Shown one piece after another: positions 6,178 through 13,349 of a stretch of 15,821 nt of DNA. The notes under the pieces were generated by a model. It was given only the letters and a program-made list of their open reading frames with translations. It ran no database searches and was not told where the DNA came from. The position numbers and the translations under genes are program-made. The stretch is from Candidatus Thorarchaeota archaeon (GTDB lineage: Archaea > Asgardarchaeota > Thorarchaeia > Thorarchaeales > Thorarchaeaceae), in NCBI GenBank assembly GCA_016839345.1, contig JAEOUL010000216.1, positions 1 to 15,821 of the forward strand, written 5' to 3'. Within the stretch, counting starts at the first letter, position 1. Each line of letters opens with the position of its first letter.

Positions 6178-8091
6178 ATGCGAGTGATAGAAACAGCAAG
6201 GAATCCTTGGGCAACTATTAGGCAGTCCGTTGTGAAAATAATGGCTAATGGAGCTTCGGTCCGAGAGGATGTTGTCAACACCACAATTGAGAAACCTCCA
6301 GACCCAGTTCTTGGTGATTTATCATCAACACTTGCATTTGCACTTGCTAAAGAATACAAAAAGAACCCTGCCGCAATTGCCGCCGAACTTCTTCCTAACT
6401 TTAAGAAGTTGGCTGAAAAAGATCCAATGATTAGAGAAATTCAGATTAAGGGACCTTACATTAACATCTTTCTTGATCATGGAAAACTTGCAGAGCTAAC
6501 AATAGGCAGTGTCCTTAATGCGGGAGAAACCTATGGAACAAGTGAGGAGTTTAAAGGCAAGAGAGCATTGGTCGAGTATCCTGCTGTCAACCCGTCAAAA
6601 CCTTGGCATATTGGTCATGCTCGGAATGCAATTCTTGGAGACACACTCTGCAATATTCTGGATTGGGTCGGATTTGACGCCGTTAGATTGGATTATATCA
6701 ATGACCTTGGATTGCAGATTGCTCAAGTAATCTGGAAGCTCAAACAGGTAGAGAAATTTGATGGGAAATCCAAGTATGACCATTACTTGGGGCACCTGTA
6801 TGTTGAGGTTCAGGAGAATTTCAATAACAATGAAAAGGTTCAAGCAGAAGTGCGCGAGATTTCAAGAAATCTAGAGGACTTGAAGAGTGATGATGCAAAA
6901 TTAAGTGCTAAGATGGTGACTGAGTGTCTCAAATCCCAGTTTGAAACATCTTATAGACTTGGCATCTACCACGACTATCAAGTGTGGGAGAGTGCGATTG
7001 CTCATAGTGGAATTTTAGATTTAGCCCGTAAAATGATGCTGAAATCTGATAACATTCTAAAACTTGAAGAGGGAAAGAAAGCCGGCTGCATAGTTGCAGA
7101 CCTTTCAGTAATTGACGAATTCAAGGACATGAAAGATCCATATAAAGTCCTGTTCAGATCTGATGGAACCAGAACCTACACAGGAGCGGATGTCGCCCTA
7201 CAGCTTTGGAAATTTGGAATAATTGAGGACCCCTTCAAATACTCCACTTTTGAAATACAACCGAATGGCGAGAAAGTATTACGTACTGATTTGAAGGGCG
7301 AGAAACGGAATCTTGGAAAGTTCAATCTTGTAATGAATGTCATAGGATCGAGACAGGCACATCCACAGAAGATGGTCTATACAATACTAGACATCCTTGG
7401 ATACACTGAAGAAAGCGAGAATTCTCACCACATAGCCTATGAATTTGTTGGACTTGAGAGCGAAGATTTCTCAGGCAGGCATGGAACATGGGTAGGATAT
7501 TCAGTCGATGATGTACTGGACAAAGCTACAGAGCTTGCTAGAGTCGAGGTTGACAAACGTAATCCTGATGAGAGTGACCAGTTCAAGGATAAGGTTGCCA
7601 ATCAGGTGGGAGTTGGTGCAGTACGTTATTTCATGTTGAATGCTTCACCAGATAGGCAGATAACCTTTAGATGGAATGAGGCTCTCGATTTCAATGGGGA
7701 TGCTGCGCCATACCTTCAATACTCCCATGCAAGGGCTCAGAGGATTCTAGAGAAGGTCAATGAAGAAACTTCATCCAAGGTGGACCTGACTCTACTTTCT
7801 ACTGATGCAGAGTTTGAATTGGTCAAGGAAATTGCCAGATTTCCAGAAGAGCTTCTTGAGGTTGCTAGATCACTGAAGAAGACTGTCTGGGGAACAAGTT
7901 TCACTTCAAATAGAATTACCGCATTTGCATACAATCTTGCGAATCTATTCAGCAAATTCTATGATTCATGTCCAGTATTGAAAGCAGAGCCAGATGTACG
8001 GGCTGCTCGAATTGCCCTGGTACGTGCTTTCAGGACAACCATGGAGAACTGCCTTACTGTTTTGGGCATACCTGTTGTAGAACGAATGTAA
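6178..8091 (+). CDS. argS: Arginyl-tRNA synthetase
   Basis: This 637-residue class I synthetase charges tRNA-Arg. The N-terminal Add-1 domain recognising the tRNA elbow spans about 1-115 and includes PPDPVLGDLSS. The catalytic domain holds HIGHARN (HIGH at 144-147). In place of KMSKS it has FSGRHGTWV (431-439), which resembles the MSGRRG form I know from archaeal ArgRS with Met changed to Phe and Arg to His. A helical DALR anticodon-binding domain forms the last 120 residues (LQYSHARAQRI onward). An in-frame TGA ends immediately before the ATG, which fixes 6178 as the earliest start; GGTGA directly abuts the ATG, too close to act as a normal Shine-Dalgarno, so the mRNA may be nearly leaderless. 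The gene stands alone, divergent from TFB, and its stop lies 1 nt from that of the convergent pmbA. Confidence 0.96.
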   Translation: MRVIETARNPWATIRQSVVKIMANGASVREDVVNTTIEKPPDPVLGDLSSTLAFALAKEYKKNPAAIAAELLPNFKKLAEKDPMIREIQIKGPYINIFLDHGKLAELTIGSVLNAGETYGTSEEFKGKRALVEYPAVNPSKPWHIGHARNAILGDTLCNILDWVGFDAVRLDYINDLGLQIAQVIWKLKQVEKFDGKSKYDHYLGHLYVEVQENFNNNEKVQAEVREISRNLEDLKSDDAKLSAKMVTECLKSQFETSYRLGIYHDYQVWESAIAHSGILDLARKMMLKSDNILKLEEGKKAGCIVADLSVIDEFKDMKDPYKVLFRSDGTRTYTGADVALQLWKFGIIEDPFKYSTFEIQPNGEKVLRTDLKGEKRNLGKFNLVMNVIGSRQAHPQKMVYTILDILGYTEESENSHHIAYEFVGLESEDFSGRHGTWVGYSVDDVLDKATELARVEVDKRNPDESDQFKDKVANQVGVGAVRYFMLNASPDRQITFRWNEALDFNGDAAPYLQYSHARAQRILEKVNEETSSKVDLTLLSTDAEFELVKEIARFPEELLEVARSLKKTVWGTSFTSNRITAFAYNLANLFSKFYDSCPVLKAEPDVRAARIALVRAFRTTMENCLTVLGIPVVERM

Positions 8092-8092
8092 C

Positions 8093-9442
8093 TTACCCAG
8101 ATGTTACAGTTGCTTTGTCTATCATAAAAGATGGGGTAACCATTGAGAAGGTTATGCGTGTGTCAGCAGCTATTCGATTGATTCTTTGAAGCAAATCACG
8201 CATGTTGATACCTATTAACGTGTTTTTGAGTGGATGTTTTATCTCACCATTTTCAATATAAAATCCTTCAAGTATCATCGCACTTAGGTCACCAGTTGTC
8301 ATGTTAGGACGATCTGCAGTTCGACTTAACAGAACACCTCTATCGATTTCAGATACTAAATCATCAAGGGTTCCTCTTCCAGGAGATAAAATGAAATTCG
8401 AGGTAGATATTGAAGGGAGTCCTGAGTAAGATGGTCGACTGGCGTTTCCAGTATTCGAAACACCATCTTTGTTCGCTGTATAGGAGTTGTGTAGAAGGGT
8501 TTTGAGCACACCAGAGTCAATGATAGATGTGCATTGCGTGGGGTGGCCTTCATCGTCGAAAGACCTTGAACCAATTCCAGAATGTAGTAGAGCATCATCA
8601 GTTATATTGACAATCTCAGACGCAATCTTTTCTCCAAATGCATCCGATATGTATGAGCGCCCCTTTTGGACTTCTTCAGCGCTCACAGCACCTGCAACCC
8701 CTCGACCCAGAATAGTGCTCGCACCAAATGGTGCAAACACAACTGGCATTTCACCACTCTCTATTATCTTAGGCCCCAAATTGTTCAGAGCTAGATGAGC
8801 TGCATTTTCACCAACCCATTCTGGATTAACATCACTTTGTTTTCTTGAGATTTGATAATCATAGCCTGTTGATTGTTCTTCTCCCTCTTTTACGATAGGT
8901 AGAGAATAGATGGTGATAGAAGTTCTTTTCGATGATTTTGCGACTCCCAACGAGTTGACTATTGCATTCATACTCGAGGATGTTGATATGCCTCCTTCGA
9001 TTGCATAATTTCTTCCTTCAAGAACTTGCTTGGATGCATCAATCACCCTGATCACGTAGTCAGCGGCATCATCTGATGAGAATTCTTTGATTTTTTTATC
9101 AAAGAGACCATCGACTTCAGGATATGTTGAATCGTGTGATGGAAGACTCAAGAAATCGGGATCAGGTATTGATGCTTTGGCAAGATCAAACGATTTCGAA
9201 ACAGCTTCTTTAACATCATTCTTGTCTATCGTAGTTACAAAGGCAAAGCCTACCTTCTTGTCAATGATTGTTCGAATACCGATTCCAGCATCATGCTCCT
9301 CTTCAGCACTCTTGATTGCACTATTCTCCACATCAATGATAAATGAATTAGATTTACCTACATAAGCCTCAGCTTGGTCTGCTCCGAGTTTCTCAGCCAT
9401 CTTGACAGCCCATTCACCAATCTCTAGGAGTTGTTCACTCAT
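8093..9442 (-). CDS. pmbA: PmbA/TldE-family protein, partner of TldD
   Basis: This 449-residue protein is the non-catalytic half of the TldD/TldE protease pair, which degrades unfolded or modified peptides in bacteria. It shows the family's N-terminal half (MAEKLGADQAEAYV, GIGIRTI), the middle SSSMNAIVNSLGV segment, and the C-terminal barrel signatures GSRSFDDEGHPTQ and LLHNSYTANKDG followed by GNASR. No HExxxH motif is present, as expected for TldE. It starts 1 nt after the tldD stop, with a strong GGAGG (minus strand, 9451-9455) 8 nt before the ATG, so the two are made together. The stop lies 1 nt from the argS stop on the other strand. The archaeal substrate is unknown. Confidence 0.93.
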   Translation of the reverse strand: MSEQLLEIGEWAVKMAEKLGADQAEAYVGKSNSFIIDVENSAIKSAEEEHDAGIGIRTIIDKKVGFAFVTTIDKNDVKEAVSKSFDLAKASIPDPDFLSLPSHDSTYPEVDGLFDKKIKEFSSDDAADYVIRVIDASKQVLEGRNYAIEGGISTSSSMNAIVNSLGVAKSSKRTSITIYSLPIVKEGEEQSTGYDYQISRKQSDVNPEWVGENAAHLALNNLGPKIIESGEMPVVFAPFGASTILGRGVAGAVSAEEVQKGRSYISDAFGEKIASEIVNITDDALLHSGIGSRSFDDEGHPTQCTSIIDSGVLKTLLHNSYTANKDGVSNTGNASRPSYSGLPSISTSNFILSPGRGTLDDLVSEIDRGVLLSRTADRPNMTTGDLSAMILEGFYIENGEIKHPLKNTLIGINMRDLLQRINRIAADTRITFSMVTPSFMIDKATVTSG

Positions 9443-9443
9443 T

Positions 9444-10829
9444 TTACATTCCTCCTACGGGCACTGCCCGAATTCTTGCGTGAGGACCGCCTGTCGTTGT
9501 CGGAACAGTTTGACCATCTTTTCCACAAGTGCCAGCATCAAGTTCGAAGTCTCGGCCTATAGCATCGATTTTTGAAAATACTTCTAGAATATTCCCAGCG
9601 AGCGAAACATCTCTAACCATCTGACCTTGCTCGCCATTATCAATTAGATACCCATAACTGGCTTGAAACATAAATCGGCCGTTTGCTGGCTGTGTATACC
9701 CATAATTAAAATTGCAGAGTAGAATTCCACTCTTAGTATCTTCTAGCAGTTCATTAAATTTCCAATCTCTTGGTTCCATGAATGTATTACTCATTCGAGG
9801 AAGAGGCGGATGCATAAACGATTGGCTTCTCGCAGATCCATTAGGTTCCATGTCAAGTCTACTGGAGGTTTCTAGGCTATGCAACAGTTCATTGAGAAAA
9901 CCATCCTTGACTAGATGTCGTTTTCGTGATTTGGTTCCTTCCCAGTCAAATTCATATGACCCACGTATCTCTCTCAAGGTTGGATCATCACTAATACTAA
10001 GGAATTCTGGTCCCATACGCTCTCCAATTTTATCTTCTAACACAGTGGAATGAGCAGGCCAATTATCAGCCTCAGCTGCATGACCAAAAGCCTCGTGTGT
10101 CAAGACCCCGTTTAGTATGGGGTCCATGACAACATCGTATACTCCACCCTTTGTGGCTTTTGAGGAGAGCAAGTCAATAACAAGTTTTGCGGCGGCGGTG
10201 CCTATGTTTTGAGCTTCTTCGGTTTCCATCTTTTCAAAACCACCGCGAACACCCATGGATTTTTGTAATCGCTGTCTATTGGAACCATCTTTTGCTGTTG
10301 GAACAGAAATAATCATTGGAATTGAATTTTGAAATGACACATTTGTACCAAAAGAATTGGCAATGGTTATTTCTGACCAAAGCTCGCCATAGATTGAGCG
10401 CGTTGTTACGATACGCTTGTCGAAGTCACGTGCTTGGTCATCAATCATTTTGACCAAGTCCATCTTCTCCTTAATCGATATAGAATCAAACGGTTTCTTC
10501 AGACTCATCTTGAATTTTCCTTCAAAGGTTGGACCATCTATCTCGAACTTCTCTTCCACTCGGTCACGTGTTGCTAATGCAAGTTTTGCTACAGATTCTC
10601 CAGTTGAACGCATACCCGCAGGTGTTAAATCGGTAGTCTGACCAAATGCCCAAGCACCATCGATAAAAGCACGAATTCCTGCACCCTTGATGCGAGATGC
10701 TATTGATTGTCTGGTGATGCCATCGTTGATTTCGATAATCGTAGTCGCAGCATTTTCTATACGTACATCAGCAAAACTAACACCAATCTTAAGCGCAGCC
10801 TCAATTGCAGCCTGAGTGATGTCATCCAT
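9444..10829 (-). CDS. tldD: TldD-family zinc metalloprotease
   Basis: The 461-residue protein is the catalytic subunit of the TldD/TldE heterodimer. The metal motif is H245-E-A-F-G-H250, continuing AAEADN, and the third ligand is probably Cys435 in DAGTCGKDGQTVP. The stretch SFMHPPLPRMSNTFMEPRD (about 340-360) and the FMFQASYGYLIDNGE region are also typical. Length is normal for the family. The ATG at 10829 is the first start and has only a weak AAGG upstream; a TATA-like GTTATATC on the minus strand near 10869-10876 would give a short leader. The gene heads the operon with pmbA and is divergent from the ESCRT block; I see no functional link to ESCRT. Confidence 0.95.
   Translation of the reverse strand: MDDITQAAIEAALKIGVSFADVRIENAATTIIEINDGITRQSIASRIKGAGIRAFIDGAWAFGQTTDLTPAGMRSTGESVAKLALATRDRVEEKFEIDGPTFEGKFKMSLKKPFDSISIKEKMDLVKMIDDQARDFDKRIVTTRSIYGELWSEITIANSFGTNVSFQNSIPMIISVPTAKDGSNRQRLQKSMGVRGGFEKMETEEAQNIGTAAAKLVIDLLSSKATKGGVYDVVMDPILNGVLTHEAFGHAAEADNWPAHSTVLEDKIGERMGPEFLSISDDPTLREIRGSYEFDWEGTKSRKRHLVKDGFLNELLHSLETSSRLDMEPNGSARSQSFMHPPLPRMSNTFMEPRDWKFNELLEDTKSGILLCNFNYGYTQPANGRFMFQASYGYLIDNGEQGQMVRDVSLAGNILEVFSKIDAIGRDFELDAGTCGKDGQTVPTTTGGPHARIRAVPVGGM
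9451..9470 (-). promoter_or_regulatory. Shine-Dalgarno of pmbA, with a palindrome just upstream
   Basis: The minus strand carries GGAGG (9451-9455), 8 nt before the pmbA ATG and inside the last codons of tldD. Immediately upstream is the near-palindrome CGGGCACTGCCCG (9458-9470), which as RNA could form a 4-bp stem with a 5-nt loop. The Shine-Dalgarno is convincing; a role for the palindrome is not shown. Confidence 0.6.
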
Positions 10830-10933
10830 GAATATCGCCTTTGAATTAATCTGCCACGCTTGAAACCGGATATAACTAATATGGCCTGTACATTCCTTGA
10901 CCTATTGAAACCAAGGTATCATTCCTGATGTTT

Positions 10934-10956
10934 CCTGAATAATACTCAGGTTATTC
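10934..10956. repeat. Overlapping short inverted repeats in the tldD/ESCRT divergent region
   Basis: CCTGA (10934-10938) pairs with TCAGG (10946-10950), and GAATAA (10937-10942) pairs with TTATTC (10951-10956), so the two structures exclude one another. They lie in the 170-bp divergent gap 10830-10999 and could be a regulator site or a promoter-proximal structure. The arms are short, so chance is possible. Confidence 0.3.
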
Positions 10957-10966
10957 TTGGATAATT

Positions 10967-10992
10967 CCTCCGTGTAAATAGACTACCGGAGG
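10967..10992 (+). promoter_or_regulatory. Hairpin that could mask the Shine-Dalgarno of the steadiness-box gene
   Basis: CCTCCG (10967-10972) is complementary to CGGAGG (10987-10992), with a 14-nt loop. The second arm covers the strong Shine-Dalgarno GGAGGT (10988-10993), which stands 6 nt before a TTG start at 11000. If the transcript begins upstream of 10967 the ribosome site would be paired. The Shine-Dalgarno itself is convincing and fixes the TTG start; the masking is inference. Confidence 0.5.
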
Positions 10993-10999
10993 TACTCAG

Positions 11000-12577
11000 T
11001 TGACAGAAGACCCCTCACTAGAAAAATGCAGATCCTGCCAGTCCAATAGAGCAACTCACATGTGTGAGGACTGTGGAGCAGCTATCTGCTCTGCTTGTCT
11101 CGATTCAAACTCAAGTGAGTATACTGTCTGTAGTGATTGTCATCACATATTGGGCTCTCCAGATTTCGGAGAAAAATTTGAGGAGTGTCCTCAATGTGAA
11201 TCTGAGAACCTAAGTAAGGGTAGAAGAACAACGGACATTTGTCCAAGATGTCATTCTTCAAGAGTTGTGCTCCTTGAGGACAGAAGAAGAGCACTCGCAT
11301 TGGATATGCGCCATGCAATAATGAGTATTCAATATGGCCACACAAAACTAAGAGAGTTTACGAACAAGCTAGTTGTGGCAAAAAGACTTCTAGTATCTTT
11401 GAGAATGGCCAATTTTCTTCATTACAAATGGATTGAGGAGAAGATTGAAGGTATTCAACAAGAACTACCTGCCATAAAGAATAGAATAGGAAGCCAAGCA
11501 GAAATCACCGCTAAAAGAATGGCTGCTGAAACTAAGAACTTCATTGATTATACACTTTGGAATCCTAATCAATTCCCATTTATCGAGGGGATAACAAATA
11601 GAATCACAGAGATGGGGATATATTACAGACAGAACGTGGACCAAGGACTTGAACCACTCAGAAGCACCTTGAAAGATGTCCGAAGGCAACTGGATGGCCT
11701 TGAGTACTACAAGGGTCAATTCGCTACATTCTACGAGTACAATCAACTCTCAGTGGGAGAATTACCTGTTTGTGCTCTACCTGACATCAAAGTTGCAGGT
11801 AGTGATTTTCTCAAGAATGACAAGGCTCTTGGAACGTTATTCTTGACAAACAAGAGACTCCTCTTTATAGCTGAAACAGGAAGAGTGCGAAAGAAGATGG
11901 AAACAGTATTCGACTTTCCACTCATTTATTTGAAGTCCATTGAAGAAGACGGACGACTTAGAAAGAGGTTGGTGCTGAAACTAAAACAGGGCGACCTCAA
12001 AATATCATGTTCTGACCAGACCAAGAAAGTCCTTCCAGATTATGTTGAGATTGCCAAGAAATTTGACAAATATATCCAAACAGACATGCAGAGAGTAAGA
12101 AAGATTGAGCAACAAGATGTGAGTACAAGTGATGTAAGGCTCAAGATTGAAGGGATGGTATATTCACTCCTCTCAACAAACACACGCTCGCAATATGACA
12201 ACGAGGATTTAATTACACGGCCATCGCTGAAACCCAGGATATCTGACTGGGATACATCTCGTGGTCGACCTTCACCCTATGGGAGTTATTATAACCGACC
12301 AGAAACATTTCGTGAAGAACTTGACAGAACTATCGGGCGATATGACAATAGCCAGAATATTAGTCCGACATATGAAATGAGTCCAAAGATGCATGCGCTA
12401 AAAAGGGACGCCTTGTCAATTGAGAATGCCATCCGAGATACTGTACATATGCTCCGAAGCGGACAATTAATGGCTGAAGATTTCATCCGAAGATACAAGG
12501 ATCTGATGAGAGATTCTTATCATAATAGACGTGAGATGGAGCAAGTCGCACGTATTGCACGTGACAATCTCTGGTGA
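11000..12577 (+). CDS. ESCRT-I-like protein: zinc fingers, coiled coil, PH/GRAM-like domain, C-terminal steadiness box
   Basis: The 525-residue protein begins with a B-box-like cluster of four Cys pairs (C10/C13, C22/C25, C30/C33, C44/C47, then His-His), then a zinc ribbon (C63/C66, C81/C84). A long helical, probably coiled-coil region spans about 90-250. Residues 253-355 resemble a GRAM/PH domain, with the hallmark GTLFLTNKRLLFIAETG. A polar linker rich in Arg, Pro and Tyr follows. The last 53 residues (473-525) match the steadiness box of Vps23/TSG101: IENAIRDT here against EENAIEDT in human TSG101 as I recall it, with the same helical pattern after. The start is TTG, decided by GGAGGT 6 nt upstream. 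It probably acts on membranes at the recruitment end of the ESCRT pathway; zinc fingers and a PH-like fold could bind ubiquitin or lipid, but that is inference. No UEV domain is present. Confidence 0.8.
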   Translation: MTEDPSLEKCRSCQSNRATHMCEDCGAAICSACLDSNSSEYTVCSDCHHILGSPDFGEKFEECPQCESENLSKGRRTTDICPRCHSSRVVLLEDRRRALALDMRHAIMSIQYGHTKLREFTNKLVVAKRLLVSLRMANFLHYKWIEEKIEGIQQELPAIKNRIGSQAEITAKRMAAETKNFIDYTLWNPNQFPFIEGITNRITEMGIYYRQNVDQGLEPLRSTLKDVRRQLDGLEYYKGQFATFYEYNQLSVGELPVCALPDIKVAGSDFLKNDKALGTLFLTNKRLLFIAETGRVRKKMETVFDFPLIYLKSIEEDGRLRKRLVLKLKQGDLKISCSDQTKKVLPDYVEIAKKFDKYIQTDMQRVRKIEQQDVSTSDVRLKIEGMVYSLLSTNTRSQYDNEDLITRPSLKPRISDWDTSRGRPSPYGSYYNRPETFREELDRTIGRYDNSQNISPTYEMSPKMHALKRDALSIENAIRDTVHMLRSGQLMAEDFIRRYKDLMRDSYHNRREMEQVARIARDNLW

Positions 12578-12579
12578 GT

Positions 12580-13182
12580 TCACATTCCTAGCTCTCGTTC
12601 TAAAGCTTTGATATCCTCTTCCAATGAATCAGTTTCGCTCACGGGTCTAACAGATGGAGCATCTACCAGTCCGGCTTCAGCATCTATTTCCTGCATGGCT
12701 GAAGTCAAATCATCGGATGTAATTTCCATTGTGGAATCAAGAGCTTCGTCTGAAATACTGGCTTCAATCTCAAATTCTTCAAGACGTCGTGCAATCTCAT
12801 CAACATTTGCGACAACTTTTGTAGTATCAGTGCTATCACCGAGCATTCCAAGAATCTTCGCAACTTCCTGAAGTGCTTTAGTTGTCTTGGCAGAGGTTTG
12901 AGCTCTGTTTAGATGAGCTAGTATCTTGAGTATCTGTAATCGAGATTTGTCCACTGATAGTGCATATCTCCTAAAACGGACCATTTCAGTGGCGTATGTA
13001 CGGTAGGCGTCCATTTGCCCGCCTTTCCGTGCACGGACTGCACGAGCTCTGGTATCACGCTCTTCTTTCTCGAGCTTGTTCCTCTGACGAGCAAGCTGTT
13101 TTGAAAGAATTCTAAGACGGCTGGATACCTCACCGATATCAGGTTTCTTTCTGCCCCAGGAGAATGCTTTTCTAATACTCAA
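12580..13182 (-). CDS. ESCRT-III subunit, Snf7/CHMP family (CHMP1-3-like)
   Basis: From the preferred start the protein has 200 residues. It has a basic N-terminal half (IRKAFSWGRKKPD, then helices with LARQRNKLEKEERDTRARAVRARKGG in two stretches), a second helical hairpin (YATEMVRFRRYALSVDKSRL onward), and an acidic C-terminal half. This is the ESCRT-III charge pattern, and the MVRFRR segment resembles the CHMP1/2/3 branch. The tail SLEEDIKALERELGM resembles an MIT-interacting motif, fitting Vps4 next door. It should polymerise on membranes for budding or scission. The frame runs to an ATG at 13224 without a Shine-Dalgarno, but TTG at 13182 has AAGGTGA 5 nt upstream and fits the TATA-like element at 13236-13243. 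The gene diverges from vps4 and ends 2 nt from the steadiness-box gene. Confidence 0.9.
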   Translation of the reverse strand: MSIRKAFSWGRKKPDIGEVSSRLRILSKQLARQRNKLEKEERDTRARAVRARKGGQMDAYRTYATEMVRFRRYALSVDKSRLQILKILAHLNRAQTSAKTTKALQEVAKILGMLGDSTDTTKVVANVDEIARRLEEFEIEASISDEALDSTMEITSDDLTSAMQEIDAEAGLVDAPSVRPVSETDSLEEDIKALERELGM

Positions 13183-13187
13183 GATTT

Positions 13188-13194
13188 TCACCTT
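13188..13194 (-). promoter_or_regulatory. Shine-Dalgarno deciding a TTG start for ESCRT-III
   Basis: The minus strand reads AAGGTGA followed by 5 nt and TTG (13182). The same GTG could serve as an in-frame start at 13191 but would have no Shine-Dalgarno. The upstream ATG at 13224 would lie at or before the predicted transcript start. Confidence 0.55.
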
Positions 13195-13235
13195 GTTCAA
13201 GAGATTGATACTCAACTCATTCAAAGAGGGCTTAG

Positions 13236-13289
13236 CGTTTAAACCTTCGCAGTTTACAAGGCATTTTTCTGAAAAATCAGATTTAAACG
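13236..13289. promoter_or_regulatory. Paired divergent TATA-like elements of ESCRT-III and vps4
   Basis: The eight bases TTTAAACG occur once on each strand, facing outward: on the minus strand at 13236-13243, preceded by a purine-rich GCGAAGG (BRE-like), and on the plus strand at 13282-13289, preceded by AAATCAGA. Each lies at a plausible promoter distance from its own gene: about 54 nt to the ESCRT-III TTG and about 60 nt to the vps4 ATG. This suggests matched promoters for the two genes. No transcript start data are available. Confidence 0.5.
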
Positions 13290-13349
13290 TATGAACCGGG
13301 TGTGACAGAAATTCTTAACATCTTACAAACAGTGTTCACATGAACTCGA

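Noticed and set aside
6104..6197. Direct repeat TAGAAACAGC at 6104-6113 and 6188-6197 around the argS start
   Set aside because: A single 10-base repeat with no third copy and one copy inside coding sequence; probably chance.
9087..9365. Open frame of 92 codons on the plus strand inside pmbA
   Set aside because: Antisense shadow of a well-supported gene with Ser/Leu-rich composition typical of reverse-frame translation.
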